Source: Hahellaceae bacterium (GTDB lineage: Bacteria > Pseudomonadota > Gammaproteobacteria > Pseudomonadales > Oleiphilaceae). Taken from it: a stretch of DNA of 49,795 bases. Of this stretch, positions 43,845 to 49,795 are shown piece after piece (position 1 is the first letter of the stretch; every line of letters begins with the position of its first letter). Below the pieces are notes generated by a model that saw nothing but the letters and a program-made list of their open reading frames with translations, was not told the origin of the DNA and ran no database searches. The stretch covers positions 1-49,795 of the forward strand of contig JADGDV010000028.1 of the NCBI GenBank assembly GCA_016744695.1, in the 5' to 3' direction. A program made the position numbers and the translations under genes.

Positions 43845-44333
43845 TCAAAATTTTTCTTCCGCTAAGCGATCATAGCAATACGAAAGAGTCCCTCTAATGG
43901 ATTCTTTATCAGTATTATTGACGTGCAATGTGAAAAAATCAAATACTTCTTCATAGGCCGTCCAGGCAGACTGTGAATTTTTGTTAGAACCTGCCTTAGC
44001 ACATGCAGTCTGTACTGCCGACCAATGATGATGACCTTGACTAATCATTAGACTTTCATGAAGTTCTTTCAAACTTTCAATTGCTGAATCAACTTTAACT
44101 CTCTTTAATATCAACGCATACTCTCTCTCTTCAGGTGTATCGTGGTCTCGAAAAGAATAATAATTCTGATTTAAGCACTCGGCATTTGCAATCCTCGCTG
44201 CATCCTTCACTTGCCTGCGTATAGACTTATGATAGCCTGCTGCTTCATCAAATGATTCCTGAGTACACGATGCAGAGTATGTGTTTGCACTCGCAAATAT
44301 AAACATAGATAACATAGATACTTTAATTTTCAT
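43845..44333 (-). CDS. Exported helical hypothetical protein
   Basis: A 162-residue protein with a signal peptide ending at about TYSA. The mature part is helical with four cysteines (ASCTQESFDEAAG; NAECLNQNYY; VQTACAKAGS; LSYCYDRLAE), likely forming two disulfides in the periplasm. AAAGG lies 8 nt before the ATG. No known family is recognised. It shares leader and upstream DNA with the 40-residue peptide gene that follows 51 nt downstream. Confidence 0.7.
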   Translation of the reverse strand: MKIKVSMLSMFIFASANTYSASCTQESFDEAAGYHKSIRRQVKDAARIANAECLNQNYYSFRDHDTPEEREYALILKRVKVDSAIESLKELHESLMISQGHHHWSAVQTACAKAGSNKNSQSAWTAYEEVFDFFTLHVNNTDKESIRGTLSYCYDRLAEEKF

Positions 44334-44550
44334 GTGTTTTCCTTTAACAATTATCTTTTAATGCCATGCTTATATCATGCAGTTTTACATATCCCTTGTT
44401 TTTTTGGAATGCTTTTGACAAAATGATTTACTTGTATAAATTTTAGACAATAAATTCTAACTGGGCAGATTAGCTCAAGTCGCTCATTCATTCAAGAGGT
44501 AAAACAAGGACGGTAAAAATAGGGTTTTAGGTTGAATAATGGGAAAGCAA

Positions 44551-44636
44551 TAATGATCGCTTTAGGTCAGCTGCCTCCGTTATGAAGGGCGAAAAGCGCT
44601 GGCAAGGGAGTAAAAGCAATACCTTTTCGAAGGACA
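44551..44636 (+). repeat. Dispersed repeat, copy R2
   Basis: AATGATCGCTTTAGGTCAG at its start is shared with 45456-45519 (about three quarters identity over 60 bp). AAAGCGCTGGCAAGGGAG plus TAAAAGC (44593-44617) and TACCTTTTCGAAGGACA (44620-44636) recur at 40118-40161 with order swapped. Confidence 0.6.
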
Positions 44637-44708
44637 AAAAACCACTAGGTTTTGTGTAAATTCCCCGATCAACCTTATGACTTTCGCATGCACAAATGAC
44701 TATCAGTG

Positions 44709-44732
44709 AAAGATAAAGATAAAGATAAAGAT
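44709..44732 (+). repeat. Hexanucleotide tandem repeat (AAAGAT)4
   Basis: Four perfect AAAGAT copies, about 100 nt upstream of the small secreted protein ATG. Such repeats can change length by slippage. Confidence 0.8.
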
Positions 44733-44832
44733 GCAAGTATGTATCTGTTTTCAGCGGGAGTGTGCCAAGAGATATTATTGGTGAAAAAAATCTTTTTTTA
44801 TTATAGCATTAAAACTATACATGGAGACCAGT

Positions 44833-45069
44833 ATGAAGAATATTATACCGCTAGTATTATTAAGTTCTATTTCTTTCTCTGTATCAGCAATGTGGCAATG
44901 TGGTGCAGTTAATGGTTACGGAGCTTGGTCTGATTCAGTCCTTTTTGACATTCGACAAGAGGCTGTCACTCAGGCCCTTAGTCTATGTAACGAATCCAGA
45001 CGTAATGATGAACCTATATGTTATATCAATTACTGTGATGAGCTGTCTAATGACGAGGGTGGGCTATGA
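44833..45069 (+). CDS. Small secreted Cys-containing protein
   Basis: A 78-residue protein starting at the ATG at 44833, which has GGAG and a 6-nt spacer; an ATG at 44821 has none. A signal peptide (KNIIPLVLLSSISFSVSA) precedes a mature part of about 59 residues beginning MWQCGAVNGYGAWSDSVLF, with four cysteines (C at WQC, LC, PIC and NYC), which suggests two disulfides. The family is not recognised, though the GAWS and Cys pattern resembles small DUF4189-like secreted domains. It reads opposite to its left neighbour. Confidence 0.7.
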   Translation: MKNIIPLVLLSSISFSVSAMWQCGAVNGYGAWSDSVLFDIRQEAVTQALSLCNESRRNDEPICYINYCDELSNDEGGL

Positions 45070-45147
45070 ACTCTACACTGATGAGGTTACCTAAATTTTA
45101 ATGCGATCACCTATGTTAAAAATCCTCCAAAGGGAACGGTTGAGGTA

Positions 45148-45342
45148 ATGACCATTCTAAACTACATCGATAAAGTAGCGTTGAAAACAGAATCTATTTT
45201 TGGAGGTAATGCAGCTAGCGCTAGTAGAAGATAAATCAACGAACTCAGAACGTTGTTGATCGAAGACTTTGGCGCGGTCACATTTAATGAACTTCAACTG
45301 ACAGAAAGGCAAGAATTTGAAGCAGCGAAGGAGCTCAAGTGA
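45148..45342 (+). pseudogene. Small gene broken by an in-frame TAA
   Basis: From ATG 45148 the frame gives 28 codons (MTILNYIDKVALKTESIFGG...), a TAA at 45232-45234, then 35 more codons in the same frame (INELRTLLIEDFGAVTFNEL...) ending in TGA 45340-45342. The second part has a strongly protein-like, amphipathic helical composition, so the TAA is best read as a nonsense mutation in a gene of about 64 residues. The family is unknown; GAGG lies close before the ATG. Confidence 0.45.
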
Positions 45343-45663
45343 ACGATAACATTGGATCGTTTTTAAGCTGAAATCCATTATTTAAACATTATCGCTAAGG
45401 GCGATGACATGACATTAATTGAGAATTTATAGCTAACGATAAACCTGACACGAAGAATGAACGCTTTAGGTCAGTTCCCTCCGTTATTAATGGGGAAATA
45501 ATGCTGGCGAGGGGGGGGCAGCGAACATTATTAACAGGTTTATAAATAGCGAGTTTCCAACCTAAAGCAGAGACTGCTGAGTCGAGTAGCACAACAACTG
45601 AGTAGGAATATTTGAACAGTGTAATGAACGGCCCCTTCGGTCCGTTAACAATTATTAAGCTTC
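45343..45663 (+). repeat. Noncoding region with dispersed repeat copy R3 (45434-45519)
   Basis: TAACGATAAACCT (45434-45446) and the next 19 bp match 48081-48112 at 27 of 32 positions. The following CGCTTTAGGTCAG, CCTCCGTTAT and CTGGCGAGGG match R2 (44551-44620). A run of eight or nine G lies near 45510. No gene is supported. Confidence 0.55.
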
Positions 45664-46860
45664 TTATCTACATAAATACTCATACGCTTGATTTATATCC
45701 TTCATCTTTATTTCAGCTTCTTTTACAAAATCGTCGCCTAGATGATGACCCCTATCTGGGTGAAACTTCATTACTAATCTTTTGTATTTGACTCTTATTT
45801 CATCTTTAGAAGCATCGGTCGATAAACCCAGTAGATTTAAGAAGTACTCTTCTTTGTTGTTTTTTGACTCATGCACCACAGACTTGAAGTTGCTATATGC
45901 TTGTCCTTTCATGCCAAAAATACTTTCAGCTTCCAAAAGTAAAAGATCTTCTTCTGCACTTAAAACACCATCAGCAATTGCAATAGAAAAAAGCAAATCG
46001 AGCACAGATAAGAGCATGTTTTTATCATCTTTGAACCGAAATAATAAACTTTCAGCAAAGTATTCAAATGAACTTGGGGATGATTTAGCTTCATTAAAAA
46101 TAGAAACTGCCTCTGAAAATGCATCTTTTTCCAACTTCATAGTGTCAAGCAAGAAGCTTTTTACAATTTCAACTTCTTCTGGGCTTACATGACCATCAGC
46201 GCCTGAAAGTTTCGCCATAATAGATACGATGTCTTTCAAAAAAGATGATGACCGTTCTTCTGCTTCTTTTTGATGTCTATGACCTTCTACATACACTGAA
46301 GGGTCTTTTGGATTTTGTAGAATGAAGTCAATGAGCGTTAAAATAACATCTCTATCCAAGTTGAGGTCTATCTTCACTTTTGGGCTAAATATCCCTCCTT
46401 TTTTGATAGTAATTACAAAAGCTTCAGTATCAGCCTTGGAAAGGCTGAATGTTTTTCCATTAGAAACAACCCTGCCATCTGAATAGATATTACAATTATT
46501 GTAAGTGAATCCACCTGCTTGCTCTAATTGATTAGTATAAAAACTCAACCTATTTTGAAATGTTTTCTTAGCTATATAATTATAAGCCGTCACTATTTTT
46601 GGAGTGACATACATTGTTTTCTGTTTAATAAAAATTGGCTTTTTTCGACCACGTATATACAGACTTAACCGAACATCTTGAGTCTTTATGATACCTGTAG
46701 TCTGTGCTAGCCAATACCAACCAATGTGCTCTATATCAAAGAAACTGCATCTCTCATCCTTATATTCGAGTTTATTTGGATATATTTTTAGTTTTCCAAT
46801 CTCTAGTGGGTTTTCTTCTGAAATGATAATTGGTTCTTTTTTCTTAAACATATTTACCAC
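45664..46860 (-). CDS. TerB-like plus J-domain protein
   Basis: A 398-residue cytosolic protein starting at GTG 46860 (an ATG at 46851 is the alternative). N-terminal about 200 residues are a beta-rich region that I do not recognise (PLEIGKLKIYPNKLEYKDERCSFFDI, KVKIDLNLDRDVILTLIDFI). Residues about 205-320 are TerB/DjlA-like: IVSIMAKLSGADGHVSPEEVEIVKSFL and LFSIAIADGVLSAEEDLLLLEA, with the acidic ADG motifs that bind metal in TerB. The C-terminus is a J domain (YFLNLLGLSTDASKDEIRVKYKRL) with the HPD motif at 367-369, so it should recruit DnaK. The partner gene with zinc ribbon and membrane helix ends 3 nt upstream. Confidence 0.85.
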   Translation of the reverse strand: MVNMFKKKEPIIISEENPLEIGKLKIYPNKLEYKDERCSFFDIEHIGWYWLAQTTGIIKTQDVRLSLYIRGRKKPIFIKQKTMYVTPKIVTAYNYIAKKTFQNRLSFYTNQLEQAGGFTYNNCNIYSDGRVVSNGKTFSLSKADTEAFVITIKKGGIFSPKVKIDLNLDRDVILTLIDFILQNPKDPSVYVEGHRHQKEAEERSSSFLKDIVSIMAKLSGADGHVSPEEVEIVKSFLLDTMKLEKDAFSEAVSIFNEAKSSPSSFEYFAESLLFRFKDDKNMLLSVLDLLFSIAIADGVLSAEEDLLLLEAESIFGMKGQAYSNFKSVVHESKNNKEEYFLNLLGLSTDASKDEIRVKYKRLVMKFHPDRGHHLGDDFVKEAEIKMKDINQAYEYLCR

Positions 46861-46863
46861 TAA

Positions 46864-47589
46864 TTAAAATTGAGATGGACTTATAGTTGATGTGCGTAGG
46901 TTACCATTAGATACTCGGTACAAGGTTATTGTATAACCGGAAATCTGATACCCAGTATTTTCAAAAGTTAATGCCGACTCGGCTTTACTATACCCCGTAT
47001 CTGGACCAAAAAGATGTTTATAGCCATACCATGGCTCACCAGTAGCATACTTAACCTCATATGTTCCTAGAGGTACTTCTGTTGATACAGTGTTGCCACC
47101 TTTAATGAAAATAGTCATTACGGGTTGTTGTGAATATTTAGAAACCAGCTTCACAAGATAGTTAGAGCCTTGGGATGTTTGTATTGTAAAAGGGGCAACC
47201 CGTTCCCCATTTGTGTGCATTTGAATTTGTCCATTATATGGCATAGCTACTTCGGGATAACTTGGAACGGGGTTTGCTTTTGTGTAGCTTCTGTCTGTGG
47301 TTTTTGTTGATGTACTGTTATTTAAAGCCTGAGCTACAATCCAGCAAATGAACCCGATCATAACGAGAGTCAATACCCAACCAAAGCTAAAACCACTATC
47401 ATCTGAATTTTTATTGTTTTCAAGTGGCGGTGCCGTGTATGGCTCTTTTGGTGGAGGAGGTGCATGTACTGTTCTTGTGGGGGCATTCAACTTTGTCCAA
47501 CACTTTGCACAGATTGCCTGTGTGCTGTCAGCATTTTCGTTTATTTTATTTTTCTGCCCACAATTTGGACAACTGATGATTTTACTCAC
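46864..47589 (-). CDS. Zinc-ribbon, single-pass membrane protein
   Basis: A 241-residue protein starting at a GTG (47589) with AAGGA 6 nt upstream. An N-terminal zinc ribbon has C7, C10, C27 and C30 (CPNCGQ; CAKC). A Pro-rich linker and one transmembrane helix follow (about 70-89, WVLTLVMIGFICWIVAQAL), then a periplasmic beta domain (VPLGTYEVKYATGEPWYGYKHLFGPDTGYSKAE; YTITLYRVSNGNLRTSTISP). The cytosolic ribbon and outside domain suggest signalling or anchoring. The stop abuts the TerB/J-domain gene, so the two act together. Related zinc-ribbon/TM proteins exist, but their function is unknown. Confidence 0.75.
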   Translation of the reverse strand: MSKIISCPNCGQKNKINENADSTQAICAKCWTKLNAPTRTVHAPPPPKEPYTAPPLENNKNSDDSGFSFGWVLTLVMIGFICWIVAQALNNSTSTKTTDRSYTKANPVPSYPEVAMPYNGQIQMHTNGERVAPFTIQTSQGSNYLVKLVSKYSQQPVMTIFIKGGNTVSTEVPLGTYEVKYATGEPWYGYKHLFGPDTGYSKAESALTFENTGYQISGYTITLYRVSNGNLRTSTISPSQF

Positions 47590-47636
47590 GTCAAATCCTT
47601 GCTGATAATTTTATTAGCCAAACCCACTTTAAGCGG

Positions 47637-47691
47637 CAAATAATAGCTGGCTAAAAGGTGTGAAGCACAAACAACAGTCAGCTGTTATTTG
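47637..47691 (-). promoter_or_regulatory. Inverted repeat upstream of the zinc-ribbon/TerB-J operon
   Basis: CAAATAATAGCTG (47637-47649) and CAGCTGTTATTTG (47679-47691) pair at 12 of 13 positions around a 29-nt loop, 48-102 nt before the GTG start. It could be an operator pair or a leader hairpin. Confidence 0.4.
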
Positions 47692-47893
47692 TCCGATTGA
47701 ACGACCTGGCAATTCTACTTCACATTAAATTTTTTACAATCAGTATAACTACCTTTCACTAACAACATTTTACAACCGCCACCATAATTTGTGTGGAATT
47801 TAATGATATTTACTTTCAAATAACCCGATGCCGCATTCATATATATTCAGTATTTTAATGAGACTCTTGTTGCAAGCAAGAGAGATGAGAGGG

Positions 47894-47919
47894 CGGAGGG
47901 AATAAAGTTTGATCAAGTT
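47894..47919 (-). repeat. Right copy of the 26-bp exact inverted repeat
   Basis: Exact reverse complement of 42696-42721. Three further bases beyond a single mismatch also agree. It marks the right boundary of the AT-rich island. Confidence 0.8.
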
Positions 47920-48114
47920 AAAATGTTCATTTTTTCACCCTCAACTACTATCTCAAATAAAGGTCGATTTAACACCGCTTGATTTATTAACGATCCTTTC
48001 ATGGCTAAAGAAAAACAATAGCTTGTTAAGACGCAGTAGCGATTCAAGGCTAAGAACTGCCATCGTTTACCTTCTGTATTTAACGATAAACCTCATAAGA
48101 AAAATGATCGCTAA

Positions 48115-48228
48115 CCGCCAAAAGCTAGTGCTGTTTCTCGCTAATTTTAAGCACGCCCAAAGACCGCTTTTGGCCGATCTGAGCCATTGTTTAAATTTGA
48201 GAGTTAGTCAGAAAAGTGGCAAAACCTG
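48115..48228 (+). repeat. Dispersed repeat, copy B
   Basis: Same orientation as copy A at 42450-42560; shares the CCGCCAAAAGCT start and an exact 21-bp core (48156-48176). Preceded by the TAACGATAAACCT module shared with R3. Confidence 0.65.
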
Positions 48229-48409
48229 CCTATGAAATAGCGCTAATTCGTTAATCAAAAAAGATCAGCAATGGGCCGAAATCAGTACGTTCACAACTAG
48301 AAGCGCTGAAAGAATGTATACAAAGATAAAAGCAGACCAATATAGCTTCGCTATGAAGCTATCTACTTCCACCCGAATAAGTTATGAGTGAATCATTATG
48401 CATAATCCG

Positions 48410-48667
48410 TCAAATAATAAGTGTAATACCCACCACTACAACAATGAATAAAGTAAAGGCCTGCATCAACCCCCTCCATAGAGGTGGAGCAGACTTTAAC
48501 TCCATAAATACATCAATTATTTGCTGATTCTTAATTAAAACTGTGAGCAACACCAGAAATACTAGTAAGCCCCTCGGCATATCAATAGAACCTAACCCAG
48601 CAGATGTTAATGTAAGTGCGATTAATAAAACCCATGTCCCTGCAAGATGTTTACCACTAATTTGCAT
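48410..48667 (-). CDS. norF: NorF-like cytochrome oxidase subunit IV family protein
   Basis: An 85-residue inner-membrane protein with three hydrophobic helices: HLAGTWVLLIALTLTSAGLG, LLVFLVLLTVLIKNQQIID and LMQAFTLFIVVVVGITLII. The size and order fit the COX4_pro/NorF family that follows norE in nor clusters and aids assembly or activity of nitric oxide reductase. GAGG and a 5-nt spacer precede the ATG. It lies 45 nt after norE. Confidence 0.82.
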   Translation of the reverse strand: MQISGKHLAGTWVLLIALTLTSAGLGSIDMPRGLLVFLVLLTVLIKNQQIIDVFMELKSAPPLWRGLMQAFTLFIVVVVGITLII

Positions 48668-48712
48668 TATTACCTCAGCCTCTAAATTACTTACGTTTCT
48701 TAATCACGTTAA

Positions 48713-49285
48713 CTATTGGATGACATATATTAAAGGAAACAGAATAACCCAGACCATATCAACCATGTGCCAGTAGGACGCTCCCGTTTCAACCCCGGTG
48801 ATATCATCAGAATAACCGCCTTTTTTAGCCTTGTTAGCGACGGCTATCAATATCACTATTCCCATCAGAACATGCATAAAGTGAAAAAATGTAATGAAGA
48901 AATAGAGGGTATAAAAAAGATTGGTTCTCAAGTTATAACCAAGGGAGAATAATTCCTTATATTCCATGCCTTTTGTAATGAGATAAATAGATGCTATCGC
49001 TATTCCCATCCAAATCCATTGAGCAGTTTTTTTAAGCTCTCCTTTTGATGCAAAAAACACCGCTTTAGCAACAAAATAACTACTAGTAATTAATGATAAT
49101 GTATTAATCAAACCCATTAACGGATGAAGTGTTTGTTGCCCTTCAGCAAACATTTCAGGGTTCATCGACTTAGATACAGAGAACATTAAAAATAATGCAG
49201 CAAAAACCGTTAGCTCAGCCAGTATAAAAATCCAAATCGCCAAGTCACCCGGTAGGCGTTTTTGGTCAACAGTATGCGTATTCAA
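48713..49285 (-). CDS. norE: NorE, cytochrome c oxidase subunit III-like protein
   Basis: A 190-residue protein of the heme-copper oxidase subunit III family with five transmembrane helices (DLAIWIFILAELTVFAALFLMF, LINTLSLITSSYFVAKAV, IWMGIAIASIYLITKG, LYFFITFFHFMHVLMGIVILIA and YWHMVDMVWVILFPLIYV). HVLMG and WHMVDMVW are typical of the family. The start is TTG, with AGGGGA 7 nt upstream. In nor operons NorE supports nitric oxide reductase activity. It is 11 nt after norD. Confidence 0.9.
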   Translation of the reverse strand: MNTHTVDQKRLPGDLAIWIFILAELTVFAALFLMFSVSKSMNPEMFAEGQQTLHPLMGLINTLSLITSSYFVAKAVFFASKGELKKTAQWIWMGIAIASIYLITKGMEYKELFSLGYNLRTNLFYTLYFFITFFHFMHVLMGIVILIAVANKAKKGGYSDDITGVETGASYWHMVDMVWVILFPLIYVIQ

Positions 49286-49296
49286 AAAAATCCCCT

Positions 49297-49795
49297 TTAT
49301 TGGGTTAAATTTACATATAAACGAGGTAACTCATTAGGTAACTGCTGTGGGTCTTTTATTACGACAAAAGCATTATTACCAAAAATATAGGGAAGATATT
49401 CATCCGCTTCATCATCTATGGTTACACAAAAAGGCTGCAGGCCAAGTCGCTTAGCCTCAACGATAGCCATACGTGTATCTTCTATTCCGTATCGCCCTTC
49501 ATAACAATCTAAATCATTAGGCTTTCCATCAGTGAGTATCAGCAACACTCTCTGCTGGCTGTTCTCATTTGAAAGTATCTTAGTAGCCTGCCTTATGGCA
49601 GTCCCCATACGCGTGTAATAACCAGGTTTAAGAGCCTGTATTCGCCCTCTTACTACATCGCCATAACGTTCATTAAAGTTTTTAATCATGTTAAAACGAA
49701 CATGATCACGACGACGTGAAGAAAAACCATACAGTGCGAAACGGTCTCCCGTTGCTGAAAGTGCCTCTGAGAATAACTGCAAGCTATCATGAATC
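49297..49795 (-). CDS. norD: NorD, nitric oxide reductase activation protein, C-terminal part
   Basis: The frame is open to the right window edge, so only the last 166 codons are seen. The sequence is the C-terminal VWA domain of NorD: GDRFALYGFSSRRRDHVRF, then ALKPGYYTRMGTAIRQATKIL carrying the MIDAS Thr, LLILTDGKPNDLDCYEG and GLQPFCVTIDDEADEYLPYIF. NorD works with the MoxR-type ATPase NorQ to insert metal into or mature the NorCB nitric oxide reductase. norE and norF follow, giving the order norD-norE-norF, so norQ, norB and norC are expected just beyond the window. Confidence 0.92.
   Translation of the reverse strand, partial: IHDSLQLFSEALSATGDRFALYGFSSRRRDHVRFNMIKNFNERYGDVVRGRIQALKPGYYTRMGTAIRQATKILSNENSQQRVLLILTDGKPNDLDCYEGRYGIEDTRMAIVEAKRLGLQPFCVTIDDEADEYLPYIFGNNAFVVIKDPQQLPNELPRLYVNLTQ

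Larger units (their letters stand above)
44334..44832. other. Noncoding region with repeats, upstream of a small secreted protein
   Basis: Contains the divergent promoters of the 162-residue and 78-residue protein genes, dispersed repeat copy R2 (44551-44636) and a hexanucleotide repeat (44709-44732). A minus-strand frame at 44527-44736 follows the repeat only and is not called. Confidence 0.45.
47590..48409. other. Noncoding region at the right island boundary
   Basis: Contains an inverted repeat upstream of the zinc-ribbon gene (47637-47691), the right 26-bp repeat (47894-47919), a match to R3 (48081-48112) and dispersed repeat copy B (48115-48228). A plus-strand frame at 47909-48235 runs through the repeats and is not called as a gene. 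Confidence 0.5.

Noticed and set aside
44706-44912. KDKDKD-starting plus-strand frame
   Set aside because: It only translates the (AAAGAT)4 repeat and overlaps the better-supported secreted protein gene with its strong ribosome site.
45395-45592. Minus-strand frame sharing a DLKRS-containing segment with a frame at 44527-44736
   Set aside because: Both are translations of the same dispersed repeat; the similarity is explained by DNA identity, and neither has a ribosome site.
47909-48235. 108-codon plus-strand frame
   Set aside because: Starts at TTG inside the right 26-bp repeat and runs through repeat copy B; composition is not protein-like.
40000-48400. CRISPR array
   Set aside because: Repeats are few, imperfect and irregularly spaced, with no uniform spacers and no cas genes.
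40021-48409. Integron cassette array
   Set aside because: Small orphan genes and repeats suggested it, but gene directions are mixed, no integrase is present and the repeats do not show clear attC core sites.

Overview
The window looks like a chromosomal segment of a marine gammaproteobacterium (Oceanospirillales/Alteromonadales type); the genus cannot be fixed from sequence alone. The basis is the gene complement: arsenosugar-type radical SAM cluster, NavBac-type sodium channel, PEP-CTERM protein, DUF6160-like secreted protein, E. coli-like yciO, bolA, topB, zwf-pgl-gnd and a yhaJ/yqjF/yqjG/yhaK-type group, and nitric oxide reductase accessory genes. Base composition looks moderately AT-rich, and more so at 42.9-47.6 kb.

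Layout. 1-1.3 kb: C-terminal part of a degenerate methyltransferase-like protein. 1.3-4.8 kb: minus-strand operon rhodanese, DsbA-like oxidoreductase, arsS, two glycosyltransferases, with a 16-bp palindrome over its predicted transcription start. 4.9-8.2 kb: tRNA-Arg(CCU) with its own promoter, then an accessory stretch with a PD-(D/E)XK-like protein and the coupled HTH/Fic pair known as mobile mystery proteins A and B. 8.2-15.7 kb: two lipoproteins (one with two VOC domains), a voltage-gated Na+ channel, DoxX/glutathionyl-hydroquinone reductase/pirin operon with a divergent LysR regulator, a split YeeE/YedE sulfur transporter and a PEP-CTERM protein. 15.8-19.6 kb: zwf-pgl-gnd, the oxidative pentose phosphate pathway in one operon. 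20-21.4 kb: PPK2 polyphosphate kinase followed by a Lys/Ala-rich H1-like protein.

21.6-40 kb is mostly core: LysR, DUF6160-like protein, an orphan, yciO-bolA, topB, a response regulator/FecR-LysM protein/CHASE2 histidine kinase operon, PfkB adenosine kinase, a small acidic protein, secreted lipase, START protein, HDOD and metallo-beta-lactamase pair, GST, and a DUF4124/SLT lytic transglycosylase.

40-48.4 kb is the most unusual part. It holds a DUF1566 protein that seems to lack its N-terminus, several small secreted orphan proteins (one only 40 residues), a small gene broken by an in-frame stop, and a two-gene unit of a zinc-ribbon membrane protein plus a TerB/J-domain protein. Several families of imperfect dispersed repeats lie between the genes, and a 26-bp exact inverted repeat brackets the 5.2-kb segment from 42,696 to 47,919. 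No transposase or integrase is visible. From 48.4 kb to the window edge lies a nor cluster end (norD partial, norE, norF).

Functional threads inferred: arsenic and sulfur handling, quinone/electrophile detoxification, NADPH supply, polyphosphate metabolism, envelope signalling, and denitrification or NO detoxification. The best candidates for something not yet described are the zinc-ribbon/TerB-J pair in its repeat-bounded island, and the PPK2/H1-like protein pair.
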